A DNA stretch of 20,000 bases, taken from Neocallimastix lanati (nom. inval.) (taxonomy: Eukaryota; Neocallimastigomycota; Neocallimastigomycetes; Neocallimastigales; Neocallimastigaceae). Below, piece after piece: positions 7,669 to 19,982 of the stretch (position 1 is its first letter; every line of letters starts with the position of its first letter). The notes under the pieces were generated by a model that was given only the letters and a program-made list of their open reading frames with translations, did no database searches and had not been told where the DNA came from. Location of the stretch: NCBI GenBank assembly GCA_016946835.1, contig JACVTC010000016.1, positions 947,501-967,500 on the forward strand, read 5' to 3'. The position numbers and the translations under genes were made by a program.

Positions 7669-8455
7669 TAAATAATTGAATAATAGTTAAAATAATTAAA
7701 ATGGTTAAGTTTTCTTTTTTTCCTATATTTAGTAAAAAAAAAAAATTCCATATCAATCCTAATTTTTTTTTTAAATAAATGGAAAAATAAAAAAAATAAA
7801 AAAATAAAAAAATAAAAAAATGTGGGTGTATCACTCTTAATACAGAAATTATGAAAAAAAAAAAAATATATATATATAATATACATATAATATATAATAT
7901 ATAATATATATATATTTTTTTAAATATATAAATTAAATAGATAAATTAAATAAATAAATTATTAAATAAATTTATAGAAATAAAATAAAAAGAATCATTA
8001 AATTGAATAATAAAAAAAAATAAAATAAAATACATATATATAAAAAAAAAGAAAGTATTATAAAATGCAAGATATAATAATCTTGAAAATAAAAAAGCAA
8101 AAACAAAAAAAGAATAAAAGAAATAACTATTATAATTATTTAAAATTAAAATATAAAAATATAAATTTAATATACGTCTAATAGATCATTTAAAATTATA
8201 TCAATTCGTTTTTTTTTTTTATCATATTTTATATATAATAGTGATCAATAGTTATTTAAAAAGAGCATTAAGAATAATAATAAATAATAAAAATAATGTA
8301 TGTAAGAATAATATTGATATTACTTTCAAATCTTTTTTTATTTTCTTAATAGATTTTCTTCTTAATTTTTTTCTTAATAGTTTTCTTTTTTAATATTTTT
8401 TTTTTAAAAAAATATATAATAGGAATTAATTATAAAAGATAATAAAACAATAATT

Positions 8456-8610
8456 GTTAATTATTATTAATTATGAATTGAATTATTATTATATAATATT
8501 TATTTATTAATAATTTTTAATTAAGTTTAATTATTAAAATGAATTAAAAATTATTAATAAATAAATATTATATATAATAATAATTCAATTCATAATTAAT
8601 AATAATTAAC
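8456..8610. repeat. Long near-perfect inverted repeat (foldback)
   Basis: Arms 8456-8522 (67 bases) and 8542-8610 (69 bases) are reverse complements except for one extra TA in the right arm. The loop is 19 bases. No target-site duplication is seen at the outer edges. Transcribed, it would fold into a hairpin of about 67 base pairs. It may be a foldback MITE or an inverted duplication. Confidence 0.92.
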
Positions 8611-8816
8611 TTTATATATAAAATTTTAAATTTATTTGGCAACCATTTAAGTTGTATGGAAGATGTCACATCATCATTAAAAAAATAAAAAAATAAAAAA
8701 AAAAAAAATAATTAAAATTCCATATTAAATCTATTATAAAAAAATATTTTTGAAAGATTTTATAATTTTGAAAGTTGTAAAAAAAAAGTATTTTTATTCA
8801 TTTATTCTTACATCAT

Positions 8817-8993
8817 TTTTATGCTATGTGTTATTGTATGAATACTAAGAAGAATGAAAAAAAAAATATATATATATATATATAATAATAATAATTATAA
8901 TAATAAAAAATTTATGCTATGTGCTATTGTATGAATACTAAGAAGAATGAAAAAAAATATATATAATAATAATAATTATAATAATGAAAAATA
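8817..8993. repeat. 93-base tandem duplication
   Basis: ATGCTATGTG at 8821 recurs at 8914, followed in both by TATTGTATGAATACTAAG, an A run, an AT run and AATAATAATTATAATAAT. The copies differ by one substitution and by repeat-length changes. Confidence 0.9.
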
Positions 8994-11301
8994 AGATAAG
9001 AATGTTGATTATTGTTAATATTTAAATTTTATTTTTTTTTTTACATGAAAATCTTATTAATAGTTTTTTTGTTATTAATAATATTATTCATATTCTTATT
9101 TTTTATTTCTTTTATTTTTATTTTTATTTTTATTTTAATTTTAAAAATGAAATTGATATAATTAGAAATTCAACAACAAATATAACAAATATATATATAT
9201 ATATATATTTTTTAGTTTCGAATTATTTTATATTATTATTATCGTTTTTTATTTTTTACATCCTTTGCTTTCTTAAGGAGTTATTTTTAATATTATTAAT
9301 TTACCTATATAAATCTATTTCATACATAATATTTTTCATTTTTTTTCATTCATTTTTTTTATCATTACATATAGTAATTAATAATAAATATAAATAAAAT
9401 AATTTTTATTTAAAGTAACTTTCTTATTTTGTTTGTTTCAATGTTTTAAAATCTTTTCATTTTTTTTTTTATTTTTTGTTTCACTTTATGTTACAAAAAA
9501 AAAAAAAAATTTTTTCAAGTTACTTCCTTATATGGAAATGTTTTTTTAATTTTTCTATATTAAGAAATAAAAGTTTAATTATAATTGTTTTTAAAATTTA
9601 ATAAAATTTATATTAATTTTAATTTTTTAATTTTAAAAGTTTTAATTAATTTTTTCAAACTTTATTTTCTATATAAAATAAATTTAAATTATTTTATATA
9701 TTTAAATGGAAATCATTATATTGATAATAAATATTATTTTATTTTTTTTTAAATAATTTAAAAATATTAAATCTAATTATTATATATGAATATTATTATC
9801 TAATTATTATATGAATATTGAATAAAAAAATTATATATTAAGAGTAAAAAATTACAAAAAAAATGTAAAAAAAAATTCAGGATTAGCTATTTAATATAAA
9901 ATATATTCAATTTTATTGGTAATGTAAATTAAGAAACCTTCAATTATAATATTAATATTTTAATAATATAGAATAACTAGAATCTTTTTATTATTTTATT
10001 AAGTATTGTTTTTAATGAATTATTATATAAAAATAGTTTATAATTATCAAATTCTATAAAATAAAAATAAATGATTTTATATATATCTTATTTATGATTT
10101 TTAAATATTTTATATTTTCTAGTTATTATATATTTTATTTTTTCGTTTATTTATATTATATTTATTTATTTATATATTTTATATTTATTTATTATTTATT
10201 TATTTTTTTTTATTTATTTTTTATTTATTTATTTCTTATTTATTTATGTTAATTGGGTTGTTGTACAACTTTAAATAATAATAAAATTTAAAAGTTTTGA
10301 ATATAAAATTTTCTCAAATTTATTTAATGATCATATATTACTAATATATTTTAATATATTTATTTTATATTAAGTAATTGAGTCCATAATTATTAAATTC
10401 ACTTGATAATCAATGCGGTAATAGCGATATATTAAATAATATATTTATATTGTTAAATCTCATATATAAATTAATATTTTAAATGTATATATTTTAATTA
10501 AATTCCATTGATGTTAAATTATTTATATATTAAAATTTTTGTGACATTTAAACAGAAAAAAATTAAAATTATTAATAAATAAGTAAATAAATAAAATAAT
10601 AAATATATAAATAAATAATAAATAAATAAGTGAATGAAAATAAATAAATATCAATAATTAAAATTTAATTTTAATAAAAAGTTAATATTTAAAGTTATTA
10701 CTATTTAATTTGAAATTTAATAATAAACTTTCAAGATGTATGTAAATTAAAATATATATTATATATAATTATATAAAAAATATATATATTATATACTACT
10801 ATATAAACAACTAATTAAATATATAATTGTATTTTTTTATGAAGAAAGAAAAAAAAAATAATTAAAAATATAAAATATAATAAAATATAAAAAAATAATT
10901 AAAAATATAAAATATAATCAATTATAATAAATTATAAAAAATATAATAAATTATAATAAAATATAAAGAAATATAAAGAAAATATAAAAAAATAGAATAA
11001 TAAAATAGAATATAAAAATAAAAATATTATTTATATTTATGAAGCTACCTATGATTATGGTATATTTAATATTTTATAATATAAAAATAAAAAAAGTGAC
11101 TTGCATATTTATACAATAAAATACAAAAGGGATGGAGAAGTAATAATTTATGTAATTGAATATGAAAAGGTATAAAAAAGTAATTATTTGATAATGTATT
11201 TCAAAATTAAATTTATTTATTAATATTTTGTATCGCTATGCATATTTAATATTCTATATAATCATACATTATATATTTTATTTTTTTATATACTACGAAT
11301 T

Positions 11302-11452
11302 AAGCATGTTAAAAAATATATTAATGCATGACTCTTTAAAATAAATCATTAGCTATTATATTTGAAAATATTATTTATATACAATTAGAATAATTATTAT
11401 TAATTTATTTATAAATACTAAAAGGAAAAAAAAAATATTTAATAACATGCTT
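11302..11452. repeat. Short inverted repeat pair
   Basis: AAGCATGTTA at 11302 and its reverse complement TAACATGCTT at 11443, 131 bases apart. It could be the ends of a small MITE-like element, but no target-site duplication is evident. Confidence 0.4.
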
Positions 11453-12018
11453 TAATGAAAAAAATTTTTTTTTTTAGTAATTAAATTTTTATTTAATAAT
11501 TATAATTTTTTTTTTATATTCAATTAAAATAAAATATATTATTATTGAATAATGATATATAGACACCTTTATTATTAAGTGGGGAAATAAATCCTCTAAT
11601 CTTATCATATTTTAATTTTTATATAATAATATAAATCATGTCCTTTTCATATAACTTTATATTTAAAAAAAATTAAAAACTAATTAAATAATATTTTCCT
11701 TTCTTTTGTTCCTTTAGCAATATATTTCAACCGATATAAAGGGTTGATCTTTTATTATTTTGATATATTTGTAAAATTGGTTAATAAATCAATATGTTCA
11801 AAATTATCATTACAAATAAATAAATATCAAAAACAAAAAATTTAAAAGTATTAATTATAAAATAATTTTATTTAATAGTAATAATAAAAAGGACCATACT
11901 AATGTAAAGTTTGTGTAATAATAATAATAATAAATAATATTATAATTATAATTATAATTATTATTATTATTATTATTATTTATTTATATTTAATATTTTG
12001 TATTTAATATTTAATATA

Positions 12019-12145
12019 ATATTTATTTATTATTTATTATTTTTTATTTATTATTTATTATTTATTATTTATTATTTATTATTTATTATTTATTATTTAT
12101 TATTTATTATTATTATTTATTATTTATTATTTATTATTTATTATT
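12019..12145. repeat. (TTATTTA)n heptamer array
   Basis: About sixteen heptamer units with slight interruptions, flanked by (AAT)n or (ATT)n tracts at about 11920-11980 and 12240-12285. Confidence 0.9.
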
Positions 12146-13274
12146 AATTAATATTATTATAAAATATAAATATATTATATATTATATATATATATATATT
12201 ATAAAAAAATATTTAATAATTATTTAAATATTAATATTATTTATTATAATAATAATAAATAATAATAATAATAATAATAATAATTAATAATTTAATATTT
12301 GATCATTTTTTATTATTATTTTTAATATTCTTTTTTTTTTTTTTTCCTTTTTTAAAAAATTTAAATAGGGTTTCAATGAATTTAATTTATTCTGTATAAT
12401 AATAAATATTAAACAATAGATTACAATATATTGTTATTTAATTTATTTATATGACTTAATTTTTTAAATTATTTTTTTTATAATTTATATTTATTCATAT
12501 TTTATCATATTTTATTTATTTCTTTTTTTTTTCTTTTTTTTTTTTTATTACTTTTAAAAATAATCTACAAAATTAAAATTTGAAATTTTTAATTTTAAAA
12601 TATTATTATTTTATATAATAATATAATAATTTTGATTATATAAGTAATAATCATTTGATTATTATAAATTAATAAAAAATACAAATATCTTTTTTTTTTA
12701 TTAATGTTTTTTTTTTTTTGAAGTATAAAAAAAAAAAATTAATATAAATTCTGAATATAATATATTCATATTTAAATATAAAAATTCCATAAAAATTATA
12801 TATATACATATATATATATATTTTTTTTTTTATCCTTTATAAAAACATTTTTGAAAACAAGAAAGAGGAAAGAAAAAACTATAGTAATTAAAAAATTAAA
12901 TGTATAATCAGAAAAATTATAAAGGAAAAAGATACTTTTAATTTTATTTAGAGTAAAACAAAGTATAAAAATTTTAGTAAATCAGTATATTCAGTATGAA
13001 ATAATATATTCAGTATTTTATAGAGTATACAATAAAATATTTTCAGTACATTATAAAATAATTTTTTTTAATAATTTAAAATTAAATGTATCATAATAAA
13101 TATAGTTTTATTTTTTTGTTTTATACAATTAAAGAAACCTCATGTAAATTTAAATGATATAGTAAAAAGTTTTTATTTTAACCCTTCGAATAATAGTAAA
13201 ATTTTTATAAATTGAATTCAAAGAAATAATTATAAAACAAGAAAAAAAAAAAAAAAAAAAAAGAAGAAAACAAT

Positions 13275-16200
13275 ATGTTATCATTTTTGAAAAAAAAATA
13301 TTTAAGTGGGATTGGACTGGTAAAACTTGAAGAAGATTTAGATAATACTCCTGAAAAAGATTTCTCTTCAGAAAAAAGTCACAGTTCCAGTGAACATAGT
13401 CATTCTTCTGATGATAAACCACTCACTAAACCGGACGGTACTGTAATTGTTGATTACAGAAGAAGTAAAATTAATAAAACTGATACAACAAATACAAAAT
13501 CTTCTCATTCTACTCCAAATTCAAATTCATTACCTACCAATCCTAGCCATAATAAAACTTCTATAAATTCAAATCATTCTGTAAACAATACAACTAAAAA
13601 TGTAAAGAATGAAACAATAAATGTAAATAAAAAACCAGTTTCACCGGTTAAACCGGATTATAAAAGACCATCTTCTATTTCAAAAATTGATTATAAGAGG
13701 CCTTCCTCTACGTTACCTAACACAAATTTAAGTTCTACTCTTAACAGAAACACAGTGAAAAAGTCGGTTTATTCTTCAACTCCAACAAGTTACACTTCTG
13801 TTAAGAAGCCAGAAATTCCAAAGAAACCTTTAAAACGTGATTCTCTTTCCAATTTAAATAGTTTAAAAAGAAGTAATTCTCAAGGTCAATTTAAATCAAC
13901 AATTAAAAAGAGTGATACACTTAATAGAGTTACTTCTCCAACTTTTTCAACCAAAATGAAAGATAAAATGACAAACAACACTACTACTTCCACTCCCAAT
14001 ACAACTACGACCACTACGACTGGTACTACTGGTACTCTTAATAGACATAATAATAATTCATTATCAAAAAAGAATACCACATTAAATTCTAAAAAAAGTA
14101 ATACAAACCCATTAACAGCCACCTCTGTTGCTAGCAAAAAGGAGGACAATAGTATTCCACCAATTCCAAGAGTATCATCACCACTTCAAGCTTTTAATAG
14201 TGAGACTCCTGTAAATAATTTATATGATATTGTAAGTAAATATAAAAAATTAAATGAATCTCCAGTATTAGCAACTTTTGATAAAAAGGTAAAAAGAAAT
14301 ACCATAACTTTGGAATCAAAAGTTTCTAAAGTTGGAGAAGTAAAGAGATCCACTACTCTTGGTAATAAACCAACAAAAATTGAAGGTAGTGTTAAACGTT
14401 CTATTTCTAATTTTAAAGAGGAACAAAGAATTTCAGAAAAATTAGATAATTTAAAGAAAACGCTTAATACTACACATTCTGTCACCAAAACGTCTTCCTT
14501 AACAAAAACTATAAAAGAAGATAAAAATTCAAATGCTACATCTGAGAAGAAAATATCTACTAAATCTAAAATTGAGGATTACCATAGTAAAATTGCAAAT
14601 TTAAATAATGCTATTGAAAATAAAAATAACAAAAATAATAATGTCTCAAGCATTAAAAATATAATTGAAAGTAGGGAAAGAAGAACGAGCACTTCAAGTT
14701 TAAAAAGTGTAATTGATTCTAAAGAAAGAAAAAATATTATATCAAATTTAAGTAATACCATTGAAACCAAAAATCAAAGTAGTACTAGCAACTTAAAAAG
14801 TAGTAGTAGTGAAGGTAGTAAGAAAACTAACGATACAAACAAAAAGTCAATAGAAAATAAGGATGTCAATGCCAAAAGTAACAATACACCTAATTTAAGT
14901 CATACGCTTACCAGTAAGGAAAGAAAACCTAGTGTTTCAAATTTAAGTGCTGCTCTTGCCAATAAGGAAAGAAAGGGTAGTGCTTCAAGTATAGGTTCAA
15001 CTCTTACCAGTAAGGAAAGAAAACCTAGTGTATCCAATTTAAGTAATGCTCTTACAAACAAGGAAAGAAAACCTAGTGTTTCAAATTTAAATAAATCTCT
15101 TACTAATAATGAAAGAAAACCAAGTATTTCAAATTTAAATAAATCTCTTACCAATATGGAAAGAAAACCTAGTGTTTCAAATTTAAGTACTGCTCTAGCC
15201 AATAAGAATAGAAAGGGTAGTATTTCAAATATAAGTGCCTCTCCTACCAATAAAGAAAAGGGAAATGAAAAGGAAAAGGAAAAGGACGGAGTCTCTAGTT
15301 TGAAAAGTACACTTGATAGTAAAAATAAAAAAGGTGGTATTTCCAATTTATCTGCTGCTCTTTCTAATAAAGAAAAGAAAGAAAATGTTAACAATTTAAA
15401 AAAGGTAATTGAAAGTAAGAATAAAAAACCCAGTATGGATAGTATCAAAAGTGCCACTACTCAAAATTCAAGTCAACCTAAAAAAATAATTTCCAAAGAA
15501 AATAAATTTTCATCCATTAATCCAAAGAATAGTTTATTATTCAATACTGAAAGTAATAAAGTAAAGGATGAAGTATCCAAGGAAGAAAATACTTTAACAG
15601 AAACAATAACAGAAACTGTCACTGAAACACCATCAATAGTATCTAAATCTTCTATCGATAAAGTTGAATCTATACTACCTCCAACACCAATCTTTATTAA
15701 AAATGGTATTACTACTATTTCAGATCAAACTTCTGAGGCTACACTAAGTCAAAATGAAGAAGAAGTTGAAAGTCCACTTTCTTCTGAATTTAACTCACCC
15801 ACCCTTAATTCCAGTAGAAAAGGATCCAATGCAACTTCCTCACCAGCTCTTTCTAACATGGGTACCATTAATATGTCCAACTTTAGTAGTGGTGGATTAA
15901 AAAAGAAGAGAAGTGGTTGGTGGGATAATGTTAAAGATAAAAATGAAGAAAAACAAAATATCAAGGAATCTATTCGTAACCTTCCAATTGTAAATGTTAA
16001 GGCAGATGAACAAGAAATAGCTAACATAGATAAACCAATAACCGTTAAAACTGATTTAACTCTTCATAAAAATAGTAGTGTGGATAGTTTTCAACTTAAT
16101 AATTTACCTGAAAGTAAATATACTCATTTAATAAATATTTCAGACAATAAAAGTAACGCTGGAACACCATTGTTATCACCACTTAAGTTAGATGGCTCAG

Positions 16201-19200
16201 ATGAAGATATCTATAAAAAATCTATGAATGAAATAGAACTTTTAATGAATAAAGCAAAGGTAAATATAATAATAATAATGACAGCAATAATCATAATTAT
16301 TACAGATTATATGAAAAAAAAAAAATAATAATAAAAATAAAAATAAATTTTAAAAAGAAAAATGAAAATGATTAAAATATATATTTAATTATTTATATTT
16401 ACATTTATTTATTATATATTAATACTTTTTAATATTTATTAATATTTATATTATTTATCTATATTTATTTATTTATACTTATTTGTTTATATATTAATTT
16501 TTATATTAATTTTTTATATTAAACCCATTTATTTATATATTAATTTATTTATTTAAAATAATTTTTTATTAAATTACTTTTTATCTAATTAATATTTCTT
16601 ATTTCTTATAAACAGTTATCTGATCAAAATGAAAGTATTCTTAATGCTTTGGATGTAATCATTCATTTCTGTAAAGAAAATGGTTTTAATAAAACTATTG
16701 ATACTTTAAAAGAAGAAACAAAATATTATTCTAATGCAGAAAATAATGAAAATTTAAAGAAATATTTTGAAAGTCGTAGTTTTGATTTAGCTATTAATTA
16801 TGTTAAATCTGTATTTTCAAAGTATAAACCAAGCGATATTCCAAATTATAATGAAATTGCTAAAAGTTATGATGATATGCTTTATGTACTTTATCGTTTT
16901 AATTATATAAATTTAATTCAAAAAAGAAAAATAAATGAAGCTAAGGTAAAAATTCTAAATGGAGTTATTAAGACAAGAGTTCTTAATTCCTGTACTACTG
17001 GTGGTAATTATGCAAAATATTTTGAAGATGATAACTTTTATCTTTCAGAACTTTTACTTCGCGGTCCTCTCTCTGCTTCTAATCCGTACAAGTCCTTCAA
17101 TATGAGTATTCATCTTAAACAATTTTGGATGAAATCCTATGCTGAAAAAGAATTCATAAACTATTGGCCATTCCTTGAAATGTTCTTTAACGATAAAAAG
17201 GACGATATTAATACTGTAAATAAGAATCACACTTCTATTCCATTAAATAATTTAATTAAATTTTCAAAAGGTGTACAAGATGTTATCGATAATTGCAATA
17301 ATAGTTCCAATGCTAATGGCATTCTTAGTGATGCTGCTTCAATTAAAAGTTACAACATCGGTACCCCAGTGATTTCTCCAATGATTAATGAAGTTCCAAA
17401 GGAAAGTCCCTCAGCTCGTTTAAAGCATCCTACCTTAAAAACTAGAAAATCCGATGTTAAACTTTCTAGAACCAATAGTAATGATAGCTTTAAAAGTACA
17501 AATTCTTTAAGAAGTCGTCTCTTAAGAGAAAGTTCTAAGAGTAGCATTAAACTTACTGGTGCTCTTCCAATATCCCTTAACCATAAAACTTCCAATAGTT
17601 CAATAGGTTCTGATATTTATAGCAATAGCTTTAAATCTGTATCCTCTGTTGGTGTAGGCAGCGTTGGTGTCAGTCGTACGGCTTCTAAAAGAATCAATAG
17701 TAATGGCCTCATTCGTAAGACCTCTCAAGTTTTCGATGAAGAAGCTACTTCCAATACGAAACCTATTGTTCGTCTTGGTAAAGCTCGTCTTTCCAATATG
17801 AGTCGTAGTAATAGTGCTGTTGGTAATTACAGTACTGGTAATAAAAGAAATAGTATAGAATTAAACGATTATCATGTCAATCCAAGAAATAGTTATCATG
17901 GTGGAGATCTTCCAAACTTCAATCTTACACCATTAACTCATTATACTGATGATGATATCATTTCTAATCATACTTTTTCAGATAATAACAGTATCTATTC
18001 GTTGAACACTGGTGATTGGTTAAACTTTGCTTTTGATGGTTTTATTGGACCTTACACCGGTGGTATTAGAGCTATGGATGTTCAATATACCCCAAAGAAG
18101 GATGGTTGTGGTAATATTATTGATGGAGTGTTTGGTCAACTTGTTGTAGCTGTAGCCATCGATAGTATGCAAGGTCACTCCATAAGTATTTGGGATGTTC
18201 ATACCAAGACTTGTCTTGCAACCATGTTAAATACTAATTCATCTGGTAATACAAAGGCCGTCGAAATGATTAAATTCCATCCTCAACTTCCAAATATCTT
18301 TTTAACCAGTGATCAAGATTTTGATGTCAAGCTTTGGGATTGGGCACAAGGTTCTGTGGATACCAATGGTAACTATCATATTGAACCAGTTCGTGTATGG
18401 AAAAAATTCCATAAACGTATCATCCATAAGATGGACTTCTTACCAAATAATCCAATGTATGCCATATCATGTTCCAGTGATAATACCATACAGATTTGGA
18501 ATATAAATGATACCGACAAGAACAATGTCAAGAGAATTGTTTCGAATAACCCAATCTCTGCTTTCACTTTTGCTAATAATAATCAGTATTTAGTGGTTGC
18601 TTCCATGTATAGTTTAAGGGTTTATGAAACTGAAAATTGGAAGCTCATCAATACCATTGAATTAGAAGATTTAAAGTCAAGTAAGATGACCATCAATTCC
18701 ATGGAAACTCATGTTACCAATGATAATTTACTTCTTCTTTCCTGTGCTAGTAATGTTATTCTTTATGATTTAGCTAGTACTTCTGGTGTTAGAGTTTTCG
18801 ATTCTCCTTACATTTCTCCAGATCAAAAAATAGAAGGACATTTCAGTCCTTATGGTCAATACGTTTATTCTGGTAGTATTATTCCAAAATATTTTGCTTC
18901 CTTACCTACCACCGACAATCTTCCAAATATTAATAATGGTAATAATAATAATTGTAATAGTAATAATGCCTTTGAAGTTGGTAGTACCTGTAGTAGTTCT
19001 ATGGTAAACTCTATTGATATTAAGGATAAGGAAGGTACTGGATTCTATCTTTGGAATGTAGAAAGTGGTCGTTTTGAATTTTCTTCTATTAAACAAATGG
19101 AAAGAGATGTTGAACCTTATCTTTCTTCTGGTGAAAAAGTTTCAGTTTGTCAATGGATTAATGTACCATGTATTAATGATCCAGATACAAATGCTCAAAT

Positions 19201-19270
19201 ATTTATTCTTGGAACTACAGATAAAGTATTAAGATTTTATAGTTATTGTGATTGTCATTTAACTGATTAA
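13275..19270 (+). CDS. LisH-CTLH-WD40 protein with long disordered N-terminus (2 exons)
   Basis: Join 13275-16259 and 16616-19270, giving 1879 residues. Exon 1 (1-995) is Ser/Thr/Asn/Lys-rich and probably disordered: DYKRPSS twice, a proline-basic stretch KKPEIPKKPLKR, a Thr-rich run, 16-residue repeats (548-659, degenerate copies on either side) and KKRSGWWDNV (W882, W883). Exon 2 opens with a LisH motif (about 1001-1033, ILNALDVIIHFCKENGF), a dimerisation module, then CTLH-like helices to about 1110. A second Ser/Arg-rich linker (about 1240-1440) leads to the WD40 propeller (about 1475-1875), with IWD near 1521, LWD near 1569, IWN near 1623 and LWN near 1808. LisH-CTLH-WD40 order is known in WDR26/Gid7 and WDR47, and LisH-WD40 in LIS1; I cannot assign orthology. 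Probably a scaffold. Exon 2 has no ATG before LisH, so the upstream exon is needed. The start ATG follows a purine-rich run; an earlier exon cannot be ruled out. Confidence 0.85.
14916..15251 (+). repeat. 48-base coding repeats (16-residue unit)
   Basis: Seven consecutive units at residues 548-659, of the form KERKPSVSNLSxALxN. ERKPS appears in five units, two of which vary the first residue; RKGS replaces RKPS in the second and seventh. Degenerate units lie before (from about residue 465, ERRTSTSSLKSVIDS) and after (to about 725, KNKKPSMDS). Each good unit holds R-x-x-S, the target of basophilic kinases such as PKA or CaMK-like enzymes. Confidence 0.92.
16260..16615 (+). other. Intron of the LisH-WD40 gene
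   Basis: 356 bases, donor GTAAAT, acceptor AAACAG, phase 0. A possible branch site CTAAT lies about 30 bases before the acceptor. Splicing joins LLMNKAK to LSDQNESILNALDV and completes the LisH motif. Read-through adds 22 residues before a stop at 16326. Confidence 0.85.
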
Positions 19271-19852
19271 TTTTTTTTTTTCTTTTTTATTCTTTTTTAT
19301 TCTTTCTTTTTTTTTTTTATTTTTTGATATTTATACTTTTATTTATATTTTTATTATTAGTACTTTTTTTTTTTTTTTATTTTTATAAATATTATTATTT
19401 TTTTTCTATAATTTTTCTTTTACTATTCATTTTTGTAAATTTATTATAAATAATTTTAAAATTTTTTTTTTCTTTCTTTTTTTTCTTTTTTTTTTTAAAA
19501 AAAAAAGTATATCAATTATTAGTATATTTTTTAAAAAAAAAGAAAAGAAAAAGAAAAAAATCAGGTAAAAAAAAAAAAAGCAGTCAAACAATCAAAACAA
19601 ACACATACGCAAACAATTAAAAATAACAAAAAAAAAAAAAAAAAAAAAAAATTAAAATTAATATAAATTTTGAATATATAATTGATTTCATATATATATA
19701 TATAAAGAGGAACAAAAAAAAAAAAATATTCAATTTTTTTTTTCACTCTATTATCTTAAGATAATATCACATTTGAAAAAATATAAAACAATGCACCTAT
19801 ACTTTTTCAATAATGATATATTTATATATATAAATTTAAAACTTTAATTACA

Positions 19853-19884
<32 letters not shown>

Positions 19885-19935
19885 TTACAAATGAAGTAGT
19901 AATAATAATAAAAAAATTATGTATATATATATATA

Positions 19936-19982
<47 letters not shown>

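Larger units (their letters stand above)
7093..13274. other. 6.2-kb gene-free, A/T-rich region
   Basis: I find no exon, RNA gene or conserved protein segment. Frames that stay open translate to Phe/Ile/Lys/Asn strings typical of A/T sequence. It holds the repeats listed separately, direct repeats at 10857-10918 (period about 36), mixed (TTTA)n and ATTTATTT runs at 10140-10245, and several (AAT)n tracts. The last part must carry the promoter of the downstream gene, but no convincing TATA box stands out there. Confidence 0.7.

Noticed and set aside
7619-7886. Two - strand Phe/Ile-rich frames that look like membrane proteins
   Set aside because: They translate tandem AAT and A-run repeats. No plausible start context or conserved segment.
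13886-16027. Several - strand open frames inside the LisH-WD40 gene
   Set aside because: Leu/Phe/Ser-rich shadows of the Ser/Lys/Asn-rich + strand exon, including mirror images of its 16-residue repeats.
16649-16651. TTG as a start codon of a separate LisH-WD40 gene
   Set aside because: It lies inside the LisH helix. The frame is open back to a good splice acceptor at 16615, so exon 2 is joined to the upstream exon.
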